Source: Diabrotica undecimpunctata
Lineage: Eukaryota; Arthropoda; Insecta; Coleoptera; Chrysomelidae
Direction: 5' to 3'
NCBI RefSeq assembly: GCF_040954645.1
Contig: NC_092805.1
Location: 68,867,186 to 68,931,185, forward strand
DNA length: 64,000 nucleotides
Shown here one piece after another: positions 45,301 to 54,965 of the stretch (position 1 is the first letter of the stretch; each line of letters opens with the position of its first letter). Made by a program: the position numbers and the translations under genes. Below the pieces are notes generated by a model. It saw only the letters and a program-made list of their open reading frames with translations. It made no database searches and was not told the DNA's origin.

Positions 45301-47801
45301 GCCAAAATGCCTTTGAGACCTTAAAAAAACATCTAATAACAGCACCAATTTTAGGGTATCCACTGCCAGAAGGAGAGTTCATCTTAGATACGGATGCAAG
45401 TAATGTGGGAATTGAAGGAGTGCTGTCTCAGATTCAAGGAGGACAGAAACGAGTCCTCGGATATTTTAGTAAAGTTCTTTCAAAACCTGAGCGGAATTAT
45501 TGCGTCACGAGAAGAGAACTTCTAGCAGTAGTTAAATCAGTAGAGCACTTCTATCAATACCTATATGGCAGAAAGTTTCTAATCCGAACCGACCATGCCG
45601 CCCTTAAGTGGTTGATGCAGTTTAAGAATCCAGAGGGTCAGATAGCCAGGTGGATCGAACGACTCCAAGAATACAATTTTAAGATTGAGCACCGGGCCGG
45701 AGTTAGCCACAGAAACGCTGATTCTCTTTCCAGAAGGCCATGCCCAGCAGAGTGTTCCCACTGCAACAAAACAGAATCCAAGGAAGCAGCAGTTCTAAGA
45801 ACGACGATTGTCAACGACGACTGGACGCCTACTAAGATAAGGGAAGAACAGGAGAGAGATCCAGTTATACAGAAAATCCGAAAATGGAAAGAGGAAAACC
45901 GTCGACCACCTTGGCCGGAAATATCAAACCTATGCTCAGTAGTTAAGACGTATTGGGCCCAGTGGGACTCATTTATCATCGAAGATGGCTTGCTCAAACG
46001 AGTCCTGGAAAATGATGACGGTTCAGAGAAGAGAAGACAGTTGGTGATCCCAAAGAGCAGAATAGCCGAAGTACTTCATCAGTTACACGACAGTCCATCA
46101 GGAGGGCATTTTGGTGTAAAGAAAACCCTTCAGCGAATTCGGGAACGGTTTTATTGGATGAACAGTTCCGACGATGTAAAAGACTGGTGTAAGAAATGTA
46201 CTATTTGTGCCACGAGTAACGGGCCTTACCGAAAAAGGAGAGCTCCTATGAGACAATATAATGTAGGAAGCCCGTTTGAAAGAATAGCTTTGGACATCGC
46301 TGGGCCATTTCCAGAAAGTGAATATGGAGGCAAGTACATGCTGGTAGTAATGGATTACTTCACTAAGTGGGTCGAGATTTACGCACTTCCAGACCAGAAG
46401 GCCGCCACCGTTGCAGATAAGTTGATCCAAGAATATATCAGCCGATTTGGAGTGCCTTTGGAGATCCATAGTGACCAAGGCAGGAACTTCGAAAGCGATC
46501 TATTCCAAGGAATATGTGATAGACTAGGCATGAAGAAAACAAGAACTACCGCGTATCACCCGCAATCGGATGGTATGGTAGAACGGATGAATAGAACAGT
46601 TGGCAAGTATTTGACAAAGATGGTGTCCGATCATCAGCGAGACTGGGACCAATATCTTCCGTTCTTCACAGTGGCCTACAGATCTGCTGTTAACGAATCA
46701 ACAGGCCAGACACCAGCCAGAGTCCTATTCGGACGCGAAATGCGACTACCGTGTGATCTAGAATTTGGGTGTCGACCTGGAGAAGATGTAGCAGGTGAAG
46801 ATTATGTGATCGAATTACGAAGAAGAATGGACGATGTACATGAGTTGGTCCGTTCCCACCTTCAGATCGCTAGCGACCGAATGAAGAAACGGTACGATAC
46901 ACAAGCCGAAAAGGGTTGCTTTAAGAAGAACAACAAGGTCTGGCTGTATAATCCCAAGAAGCGAAAAGGTTGTTCTCCCAAATTGCAGCAGTTTTGGGAA
47001 GGTCCATACCTCATCATGGAGAAGATCAACGATGTCATCTGCCGAATAAGCAAGATTCCGAGGGGAAAGCCGATGATAGGACACCATAACCGGTTGGCAT
47101 CTTTCGAAGGTGACCACGACGTAGATGAAGAAGTGGAAGTAAACCAAGTCCACGATGTGTTTGACCTCACGTTTGAGGAATTCATGGGTGCCTATGGAGG
47201 TACCGGTAAAGCGAGACATGGTGTTACCACTGAAGAAAAGCAAGATCTACTCACGCTCCCCGATGACTACTCGCTGGCCCTTACCGTCCCGGCCAGTATC
47301 AAAGACGCACCAGGGTTGGCATCCGTCTTTCGAAGGAAGTTTGGTCGAGTTGCAGAACTTCAATGCCAAGTGCCAGCTCCCGGTAAAACCTTGAAACTCC
47401 AAGATGCATCACGTTACCTTTTCTACCTGGTAACAAAAGACACTGCCCGTGACCAACCTACCTACCGAGATGTATGGGAAGCCTTACTTCAATTGAGAGA
47501 GCACGTACTAGAGTCCGACGTGCAAAAGTTAGCCATGCCAAAGTTGGAGTGCGGCCAATTAGATTGGAGGGTTATCCGAAATATGGTGGAGGAGATCTTC
47601 AAAGACACCGAAGTCCAGGTGTTAGTCTGTTGCAATCCGCATGGTTACTGGTGCGGAGAGAAAACCGTCCCTTGTCATTTTTATACAACTGGAAGTTGTA
47701 AAAGAGGGTCCAGTTGCCGATACCAGCATACACTTCCGGTTCCAGTCCCGACAAGGTTCCAGGAGGAACCATCTTTTAAGAGGGGGGCAATGTTACGATA
47801 A
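42321..47801 (+). CDS. Gag-Pol polyprotein with N-terminal SAP and C-terminal macro and CCCH domains
   Basis: I start at the ATG 42321; the frame is open from the GTG two codons earlier. The product is 1826 aa. Domains in order: SAP motif (4-38, LRRHLEDRELASTGKKAELV); coiled coil of SKVSGDIASLE-like repeats (56-170); Gag (about 205-375); retropepsin LVDSGAT (463-469); RT with YLDD at 876-879; RNase H (Asp1023, Glu1066, Asp1091); integrase zinc site His1256, His1263, Cys1290, Cys1293 and DD35E triad Asp1325, Asp1385, Glu1421; GPY module near 1561. Beyond integrase, 1632-1771 looks like an OARD1/Poa1p macro domain (GLASVFRRKFG, RYLFYLVTK, LAMPKLECG), and Cys1785, Cys1793, Cys1799, His1803 form a C-x7-C-x5-C-x3-H finger. 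No Gag CCHC knuckle is visible. Gag and Pol share one frame, so no frameshift is needed. The stop codon lies inside the 3' LTR. Confidence 0.95.
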   Translation: MATIYELTVTNLRRHLEDRELASTGKKAELVQRLKNALLEEGLDPETYIFEDAVISSISKLENKVSGDIASLENKVSDDISKVSSDVAKVSGDVAKVSGDIASLEDKVSNEISSLESKVSANISSEISKVTSEMSALDDRISSLKNQVAADMLAFEENIWKEMEKKLEETGTAERGNNPITVETKEDETKCKLEIRPKFEGSGGSVHVKVPTFDGKSSWNNYMKQFESAARANGWSEKEKAVNLTIALRGDALDVLQTIAVEETDDFEQLKKRLNMRYGHEHLEHVYQSQLKNRRQKKDEALQEYEVDIARLVRYAYPTAPEDMMEKLAVQTFIDGLRDHEMQRTLRLARHKTLVDVLSAALEYESATQASGGYSKVRTVKEEGDEDKLDQLVNMMKSITCKKTKTIKSKNSPSGKPERVGFRGAASTWNFSKDPLILIASLKCREDSVYVDGDINGKKHTLLVDSGATRTIIRPTVINSRKKLLPTRLRLRTATGENANIHGEIQVQLGIGAEKFVHTVIVADIEEDVILRMDVMNMHGFQLDFKNKVIKVGNEEVFLHPHNDNTVQAAITEDTVVPARSETIIVARLQGIVDEGTPVMMEPWNHDDEVGRGIIIGKELVTSAKEIPVRLINVNDYPVTIKKETKVGTCVPVTSIIRQATTSDNSNDKFGQMVAVAGQSVNQMEKRKLWEFLRQYRDIFVPKGGKTGRTTVVKHKIDTGNAKPIRQTARRLPQAKREEAETIVQEMKKDGVIEPSTSPWVSPVVLVKKKDGTTRFCVDYRLLNNVTKKDSYPLPRIDDRLDTLAGSKLFSTLDLKSGYWQVEMDPVDKEKTAFTTGSGLWQFNVMPFGLCNAPATFERLMENVLRGLSWKTCLVYLDDIIVLGETFEDHLRNLENVFNRLKAAQLMLNPKKCQLFQGKVNYLGHIVSKEGVAVDKGKIDSIKEWPKPTDKHQVRSFLGLCTYYRRFIKKFADIAKPLTRLTEKAREYRWDTDCQNAFETLKKHLITAPILGYPLPEGEFILDTDASNVGIEGVLSQIQGGQKRVLGYFSKVLSKPERNYCVTRRELLAVVKSVEHFYQYLYGRKFLIRTDHAALKWLMQFKNPEGQIARWIERLQEYNFKIEHRAGVSHRNADSLSRRPCPAECSHCNKTESKEAAVLRTTIVNDDWTPTKIREEQERDPVIQKIRKWKEENRRPPWPEISNLCSVVKTYWAQWDSFIIEDGLLKRVLENDDGSEKRRQLVIPKSRIAEVLHQLHDSPSGGHFGVKKTLQRIRERFYWMNSSDDVKDWCKKCTICATSNGPYRKRRAPMRQYNVGSPFERIALDIAGPFPESEYGGKYMLVVMDYFTKWVEIYALPDQKAATVADKLIQEYISRFGVPLEIHSDQGRNFESDLFQGICDRLGMKKTRTTAYHPQSDGMVERMNRTVGKYLTKMVSDHQRDWDQYLPFFTVAYRSAVNESTGQTPARVLFGREMRLPCDLEFGCRPGEDVAGEDYVIELRRRMDDVHELVRSHLQIASDRMKKRYDTQAEKGCFKKNNKVWLYNPKKRKGCSPKLQQFWEGPYLIMEKINDVICRISKIPRGKPMIGHHNRLASFEGDHDVDEEVEVNQVHDVFDLTFEEFMGAYGGTGKARHGVTTEEKQDLLTLPDDYSLALTVPASIKDAPGLASVFRRKFGRVAELQCQVPAPGKTLKLQDASRYLFYLVTKDTARDQPTYRDVWEALLQLREHVLESDVQKLAMPKLECGQLDWRVIRNMVEEIFKDTEVQVLVCCNPHGYWCGEKTVPCHFYTTGSCKRGSSCRYQHTLPVPVPTRFQEEPSFKRGAMLR
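47778..47787 (+). promoter_or_regulatory. Polypurine tract
   Basis: AAGAGGGGGG just before the 3' LTR, separated from it by CAA. It also encodes part of the last residues of the polyprotein. Confidence 0.8.
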
Positions 47802-48150
47802 ATATCCTGGCCCCTAAATATTATGACTAATTCTGTTTTGTTGTAGAAATTTCGGCGGAGATCTAGAACCAAATTATGGTGAATGAGCCATTCTGAGCTT
47901 CTGGATCTTTCGATGCGAGACGACGCTGTTCTCGAATATCAGGATGTCATATAAAATAACCGAACTTTGATTGAAGAGGACAGTTAATTCTGAAGACGCG
48001 CTCGCGAGTTTAAATGTTACGCTCGACTATATAAATTATGTATTATTCTTGAAATAAATTAATATAAATTATTGTGCTTTTTAATAAATTAAGATAAGAA
48101 CCTTTTGATAAAGACACTATAAATTAAAGACATAAATAAATTTCACAACA
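47791..48150 (+). repeat. 3' LTR
   Basis: 360 bp, same ends as the 5' LTR, about seven substitutions and no gaps. The polyprotein stop TAA is at 47799-47801 inside it. Confidence 0.95.
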
Positions 48151-48154
48151 CTTA

Positions 48155-48570
48155 CATCTCTGACTGAATTTCCCCACAAAAGAATGTTGTAACAAAGTCT
48201 ACTATAAACAAGGCAGTATACATTTAACAGCGCAGAGATGGGCATAATACTTCTAATAAGAGATAATGCAGAGTATGACATTGAGTGACTTACTGAGCAT
48301 GTCTACGTGAGCTGAGCATTTTAATTTTGAGTCGAGATAGACATCTAGAAATTTTGTGTGATTAGAGCAATTTAATAGTACATTATTAAAATTTAAGTGT
48401 AGTGTGGGGCTTACAGAATTTAAGTTATTAAGATATATTACTCTTTTTTTTTGTTCATATTTAAAATTAGGTTATTAGATCGACACCAACTATTAAATCG
48501 AGCTAAAAAATGATTACAAATAGTTGTCAAATTCTCATAGGTTTTTGCTGAGACCACAAGAGAAGTACAT
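48155..48570 (-). pseudogene. CR1-like LINE reverse transcriptase, upstream half of the split copy
   Basis: The minus strand reads SWCRSNNLILNMNKK, VIYLNNLNSVSPTLHLNFNN, SNHTKFLDVYLDSKL and SAHVDMLSKSLN, then degraded CILPCL and LLQHSFVGKFSQRC just before the gypsy 3' LTR. This is the thumb region following the RT active site. The C-terminal continuation is at 41560-41880. Stops and substitutions show the LINE was already dead or has decayed since. Confidence 0.7.
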
Positions 48571-48702
48571 ATTGCCCAAAATAAACAGTACTGAAACTGA
48601 AACGTAGATATCTCTTTGTGCCCGCTGTCATATTCAAATTAACCAGTATAGACCTGTCAAATAATCCTTAAACAATTAATTATTAAGGCCTAATTGTTAA
48701 AA

Positions 48703-49560
48703 ATGGTGTTAAGTACAGAGGACAAAGTGTTTCTTGTGGAGCATTATTTTCGCTCATACGGAATCGGCCGACGTAATAGTGCAAGTCTGCAATACGTATG
48801 TAATCAATTCACATAATGTTTTAATAAACGTTCTCCAAGTAATGCTATAATTTTGAAGGTTGTTGAAAGGTTTAGAAATACGGGCAATGTATTGTGCCAA
48901 CGAAAAGGAAACTTAGGGCATCCCAGGACAGTTAACAACAACAATAACCGTGAACGTGTTTTTGAGCGGATCTTGGAAAATCCGAAAGCCAGCCAGACAA
49001 GAACAGCGTTGCATCTTGGCTTAAAACGAACTTCCTTGCAAAGAATCCTGAATGAGTTGGGTGCATTTTCGTATGTGATTCAGGTACATCAACAATTACA
49101 TCCAAGGAATTATCTCAGTAGAGTGGAATATTCTGTCAGAATTCTTGCATTACAATATGAAAATTATGAATTTTTGAAAAATGTATGGTTTTCAGACGAA
49201 GAACATTTTCTTTTATCAGGCCATGTAAATCGTCACACAAATCGATTTCTGGGCTTTACCAGATCAGATGAAGTTCAAGAAGTTCCTTTACATAGCGCAA
49301 AATTGAGTGTCTATTGTGCAATTTCGGGACACGGAATCATTGGTCCATACTTTATCGAAGAAAATGGTAGGCAAGTCACACTTAATCGACAGAGGTACAT
49401 ACAAATTTTAGCATGCTTTATCCCTGATCTACGTCAATTTTGTCGTGCACGTAATTTGGCATTTCGAGACTAATTTTTCCAGCAGGATGAGGCAACTTGC
49501 CATACTGCTGTCGCAGTTCGTCAATTTCTTCAGGGATATTTTCCAAACAAAATGTACAGT
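48703..49560 (+). pseudogene. Tc/mariner-like transposase (helix-turn-helix type), truncated
   Basis: The first codons (48703, MVLSTEDKVFLVEHYFRSYG) are followed by a shift near 48820. The frame then runs 48853-49473: VVERFRNTGNVLCQRKGNLG, NPKASQTRTALHLGLKRTSLQRIL (helix-turn-helix), then VWFSDEEHFLLSGHVNRHTNR with the first catalytic Asp, and VYCAISGHGIIGPYFIE. A TAA follows AFRD. Beyond it the homology continues as FFQQDEATCHTAVAVRQFLQGYFPNK, which holds the second Asp, and then breaks off before the third acidic residue. This is a common insect family; terminal repeats were not found. Confidence 0.85.
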
Positions 49561-49564
49561 ACTA

Positions 49565-52500
49565 TGGTTATTTTAGTTTTCAGTTGCTTCCTAAAGTGAA
49601 TATGTGTGTTTCGAAAAACTTGTTTAATCCTTCATATCTTTTTTTAATAATATGTATCGACTTCGTTAGATTTTTAATGAATCTTTTGCTTTTTATTTTG
49701 CGCTTCGTAATCTATAATGCATTTTTTTTACTGTCTGTCTTTTTAGTAATATTTGTATTGTATAAAGCAAGAGTTATACAAACATAAATATACTGCCCTT
49801 CTCCCCTTGAGCTTTAACCTAAATCTGCGTATTTGCTCATTAGTTTTTATTCTTTGTTTATGACAAAGTTTCTCACGATTTCACAAAATTTTAACTCTTG
49901 TATTTTTTGTTGGTATAGTTTTGTATTGTTGATATATCTATTGGCTCTGTGAAGTCATTGACATATACTGTAATTTCGGATCTGTCCATTGTTTGATGTC
50001 TGAAATTTTGTTCAATTATTAAGGAAATACTTTCATTTAAGTTACTTTTTGTTGTTTAGTATAATGTTTTTAGTTAAAAATCGTCTACGTCGCATCCAGC
50101 TAAATTGGCTGTGCTTCTCTAAAAAGTAGTAGCTACTTATATACTTTAGTTTTTTAGAACTGTATAACCTCATCATAAACCTAGTTACACTGATTGCCCT
50201 TTTGTTTATTTAATTCATTTTATCATGTCACCAAATAAATGACATTCGAATTTCTCGAATTTCTTCTCCCACAACAAGTAATAGCTGCCGCTGCAGGTAC
50301 ACATAATCGGATAGCAATCGGTGTTATCCGATTTGTCTATATATGGAACCCGTTTCAGCTCTATGTCGCCCGTACGAGCAAGAAAGAGCACAACAACCAA
50401 CCGAGTCAACCGTCGTATATCTTAATTTGCAATGTTATTCAAATGAGATGTCTCCAAAGTGTGCCACTTTCGAACGGAATCCTTTTAGACATTATTTTAG
50501 ACAAGTTTGCCTCTACGAGGATTCCACGAAACGTTAAAAATCAGCAGAACCATACTTTTTAAATAAACGAAAACAAAAAATTTTGAGAAAGATCGACAAC
50601 GTATTAAATCATGTTAAACCGTAAACCACACACCATTGAATGCCAATATTTTCTATATAAAGCAAGAAAAATAAATAATAAAAATATTTTAGACAACAAA
50701 ACTTAGAAAAAGATATGGGTTAGAAATGATATAAAATAAAGGATGTTAGGGCTCTAGTATCGGATAATATCAATTCGTTATTGTTGGCAAGGCTAAAATG
50801 ATTATTTGGTTATAAATACTATATGAATACTCAAAAATCCTACAATGATACATTCATTAAATCTGATTTATAGTTTTGTTAAAATTTCATTTAACTAAAA
50901 CTAAATAACGTTAAGGGCTTGTGGCAACTTTTAAAATGTTAGGTATTTTTATCAGTTTAGAGTTCAGTAAAGGTCAGTTAGAATCAGCTGAAGTTCAGTT
51001 TTGACAGAAGTGATGGTGTAAAAGCGATTTTTATTAAAAACAATGATTAAATAGAACAACTACAAGTGAGACCAAAGAAAACACTGATGCTCCAGAGATA
51101 ACTGAAACAACGTACGATTCCATAAATATTGACTACGAAACAGATATTGCTATATATAAATATTAAAAAAAAAATCCCTGTACCTGGAACCACTAGAACA
51201 AATAAAAGGGTGACTCGATATTAAAAAGTTATTATTGATGTCTCTACTGATATAGGTGTGAAATACTTTTGAAATAAAAAAAATGCCTGTGGAAAAGAAA
51301 CCTATAATCACAAATATTAGTGTATGGTTCAAATTTACCAACACGTATCAACAAATAAGAATTTGTTAATTTGGGATGGAAATCTGAATTACTTAAAGGA
51401 ATGTTAAACGACCTACTTTTTACTCAAAGTAATAAATAGAGACTCGCTGGAGCTGATTCTTTTGACTTTCCCGAGACTGGACTATAGCTATGGTGTAGTC
51501 CAGACGTTAAGGAGTGATAAAATTTACCTTTAGGTGATCTAAGTATTGTAAGGGCTTACTAATGAGCCCTCTTCTTTATATACTATATTTTGTATAGCGA
51601 AGATAGAATAAAATAGCTGAATATCTAATCACATCAAAAGAGAAATACACTGCGGCAATGCACTGCTAAAGTAAGTACAGAAACTGACCCGGCAACAAAA
51701 GAGGTTGATTTAAATAAAAACAAAGTAAGAACTAGCATAATAATAAATAATACCATAATAATAAATAAATTCGAATGATCCGGAAAATTACAGAAAACTT
51801 TAGTATATCTTACCAGTGTTGATGTATGATGCAGAACCACTGAGTAAACCAAAACCTTTAACCACTAAATTGAGAAACAAGGAAGCAAGACATTATATTA
51901 GAACTTAATTAATGTAATGAAATTGGAGACACATTTAAAATAAAGGAATAACATGCAGAAATAGCCCACCTGTAACAGATTAATAATGAAAGCGAAGAAA
52001 AATTACAAACTTTGTATCCATGTTGCCTTATGCTACTTTATTTACTTTTTTTTATTTATTTATTGTTTGCTACAAGCACAGGGTTTATTAGCGACATAAC
52101 AAATTTAATACAAGTAATGTTACAATCACAATAAACCAGTGTCTTTTAAATAACCTGTTGTATTTTTAACATTCATGACTTCTCCTAAATCTTCCATTAT
52201 ATTTTTGAGATGTTAGCTTCTTTCTTGAAGCTTCGTATAGTTTACACTGATTATTATATGTTTCATGGAAAGGTTTGGCAAGTTTCGCACATTGGTGATT
52301 CAGTTAGCGTAAAGATTTGTTTATGATTTCGCGTATGATTTGGATGCGATAGTGTACATCTTATAGTGATATACAGTTCATCCGTTTTCGAGATGAGCAG
52401 CATCAAAACATAAACCCGCTTATGCACGTGATAGCAATTTGAAGATCTGTTGTACAGAGTTGCAATAAGCCAAAGCGTGCATATTTTAATTAAAGCCTAA

Positions 52501-53840
52501 ATTATGTTTAATCCTTACATTTCGTAGTACATTTTTTGGAGTTATGTATAATAAATGTCTTTTTAATAATTAATTAATAGTAATTTACAGTTAACCATTT
52601 TCGAATTTAAATAGTTGATAGTTAATAGTAAACAATTTTTTATAAATATAATTTTTTATATTTCGAAAAAAAATATTGAACTTAACTTAAAAAACAGTTA
52701 TTTAATATTTTACAATATAATAATTTGTATTGTAATACTAATTTCAAAATTGAATCTACATACATTCTTCTGTACGAAATTTTATTATAAGAAGAATATG
52801 TAGAAAGTATGACAGGAAAGTATCAATATTACAATTTTCAGATACGGTTTTCACAAGGGTTTAAGTTCGGACTTTAATTCCCGATAAAGAGAAGATTATT
52901 AATTACACATTAAGTATTGTTACTCATTTTTATGTGGTTGTGTATTAGTATAATATCGTTAAACAGGAAAATATGTCACAGGGCAAGTTATGAGTGCACG
53001 TGTAGTAACTACCTTGCGACTGCTGTTTATTATTGCGAGTCAAATGTAATATAGTACTCATATGACTTAAATTTTATATAATTAATTTTATAAATTAATA
53101 CCATTAACCGCTTAATGCACACATTAATTTCGAGGTTAATGTCAAAAAATGACACATTTTTTTTATTTCATAATTCATATTTGCACATAAAATCAATGAA
53201 AAAATATTTTCAGGGGCGTAGTAAATGTATTTTTCATGACAGGGGCTTTTTAAAAAACTAATTTTTTTTTAATATTCTTAATTTAGTAAATTAAATGTAA
53301 AATTTTTTTAAGTATTTTTACTTTCGAAAATTTAATATTTATGTATAATTAAAAGCAAAAACTTATGAGGGGCGTAGAATTATAGTAAAAGCATAAATAA
53401 AAAAAAATTCAAAAAAGTTTTATTTGAAGTCTGACGATAAAGTAGTAAAATTTAGTTCAAAATTATTTTGTGCACTTTCCTGTTATACTGTAAACACTAC
53501 AATTATTATAAGACAAGCAAGATCTACTACCTGACAGTAGCGAAAATAAAATAAACAGTAAATATTGCAAATATAATAGGTACAAGTAACATCTACCAGC
53601 CAAGAATGAGAGTTGAAAATAACCTAATAAACTCATTATGAACCAAAAACGTTCTTAAAACGTTTCAACGAAAATATAGTTAAAATTAAAAATAGCATAA
53701 TAAATTTGTTGTAAACTGTTTAAATATCTCCTACGTGGTTGAAATGTACTTAACATGTTATAAAAGAACACAGAAATGTGAATACACGATTACTTGTACA
53801 GAAATTCTATTCTGAAAGACTATCAGTACTATCATCATCA
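49565..53840. other. 4.3 kb without a supported gene
   Basis: AT-rich throughout. Open frames at 50215-50562 have no recognisable motif; a patch near 50270-50420 is GC-richer and includes TGTCTATATATGG, a possible promoter. A phrase near 51800 (ILPVLMYDAEPL on the plus strand) hints at a LINE thumb but is too short to call. Stretches 52600-52800 and 53100-53420 are very AT-rich. Confidence 0.35.
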
Positions 53841-54085
53841 AGGTTTATTTAATAGATTTCTGTTGGACTTCTATTATATTATCTAATTTCCACATTTTTG
53901 GTTCTACCTTTAATACAACCTGTTGAACGCATTTTTGCCATTTTGTAGAGTTACGTTCGCTACAGCCTCGTTAAATAAATTTTTTAAATCTGGGAACTTG
54001 TAAGTAGGGTTTTTGGCTGCTACGAAATTTTTTATATCCGCCCATACGAGTTCTATGGGATTCAACTCGCAATGATATGGAGGCA

Positions 54086-54512
54086 TTTTGTTGGGAGGTA
54101 TTTGCCTTGAAACACCACGCCGACAAGGCGGATTGGTGAGTTTTTAATTCAGACGCTTCTAGGTTTGTGATCTTATACTACCCCTAAAATCAAGGGTTGC
54201 CAGCTCCACCATCTTCGCCGTACGGTCCACGTTCCACGGACTTCATCCGTGACCCTGGACAAGGGACCCTTAGCAGGTGCTAGCTTCCCGGGTCATGAAG
54301 CTCCTAGAATCTGCAGGGGGCAGGGATTGATTCACTTTCCCTGATAGGACTATCCAATATAATCCAAGGGACTTCAAAGAAGTTCCTACCCGCTACCCGT
54401 GGGTTAGACGAATATCCAAGAAATGACAACAAGAAGCACAGAACCGTGAAGAGTGGCGAAAAATTGGAGAGACCTATGCCCAGCAGTGGACAGAAGAGGT
54501 TGCATGATGATG
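54086..54512 (+). mobile_element. SINE-like element with RTE-type 3' tail
   Basis: A 427-bp GC-richer insertion with the 14-bp target duplication ATGATATGGAGGCA at 54072-54085 and 54513-54526. The 3' end reads GCCCAGCAGTGGACAGA, then (GAT)n, matching the RTE tail at 29.63-29.70 kb (AGCAGTGGACTC, GAT repeat). The 5' part is not RTE coding sequence, and I see no clear tRNA promoter boxes. It is best read as a non-autonomous element moved by RTE machinery. Removing it restores the transposase reading. Confidence 0.8.
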
Positions 54513-54921
54513 ATGATATGGAGGCAGTCGCAAAGCAATTTTATTTTGACGTTTAGCCATTTCATCAACTATATACTTGTCATAACGTTTCTTATATTCC
54601 TTAACAATTGCTAATAATTGCACTTTAAGAAGCGAATTTTCGAAGGGAATGTTTTTAGAACGCAGCCAGTCTATAATTTCAGTCTTTTTTGAAGCTGTTG
54701 TGGAAACTCGTTCTACTTTCCTTGAATGATAGGGGGCATTATCTAGAACAATAACGGCCTTATCCTCCAAAGTTGGTAACGTTTTTTGAAACCATGCTTC
54801 AAATGACCGCCCTTCCATTTCCTCGTGATAGTCCACACTTTTTTTGATTCAAACGTCCACAACGTTCCAGGCACTTCCACTTCACTTCCAATGCCATACA
54901 CAATAAGACGTTTACCTTTTC

Positions 54922-54965
54922 CTGAAAAAAATAACACTGTATTGAAGTACTTAAAATATCAATAC
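54922..54965 (-). other. Probable 44-nt intron in the broken transposase
   Basis: On the minus strand the segment starts GTATTGATATTT and ends TTATTTTTTTCAG. It sits in phase 1 within a Gly codon of NPSGKGKRLI, a stretch read continuously in the paralogue at 31.5-32.9 kb. Its length is not a multiple of three, so splicing would restore the frame. Chance insertion is the alternative; 44 nt is short even for insects. Confidence 0.55.

Larger units (their letters stand above)
41884..48150 (+). mobile_element. Intact Ty3/gypsy LTR retrotransposon with SAP, macro and CCCH domains
   Basis: Complete element of 6267 bp. The LTRs 41884-42243 and 47791-48150 are each 360 bp, begin TG and end CA, and differ at about seven positions by my comparison (about 98% identical). 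The 4-bp CTTA flanks it at 41880-41883 and 48151-48154. A primer site, a polypurine tract and a single uninterrupted Gag-Pol frame are present. No envelope gene is seen; after integrase come a macro domain and a zinc finger. Everything needed for transposition looks intact apart from a Gag zinc knuckle that I cannot find. It has inserted into a CR1-like LINE. Confidence 0.95.

Noticed and set aside
46815..47243. Minus-strand frames inside the gypsy element (also 42461, 43370, 44514, 45638, 46098)
   Set aside because: All are shadows of the 1826-codon polyprotein.
52150..52500. Possible LINE relic on the minus strand
   Set aside because: Wording was suggestive, but no conserved RT or endonuclease block could be placed.
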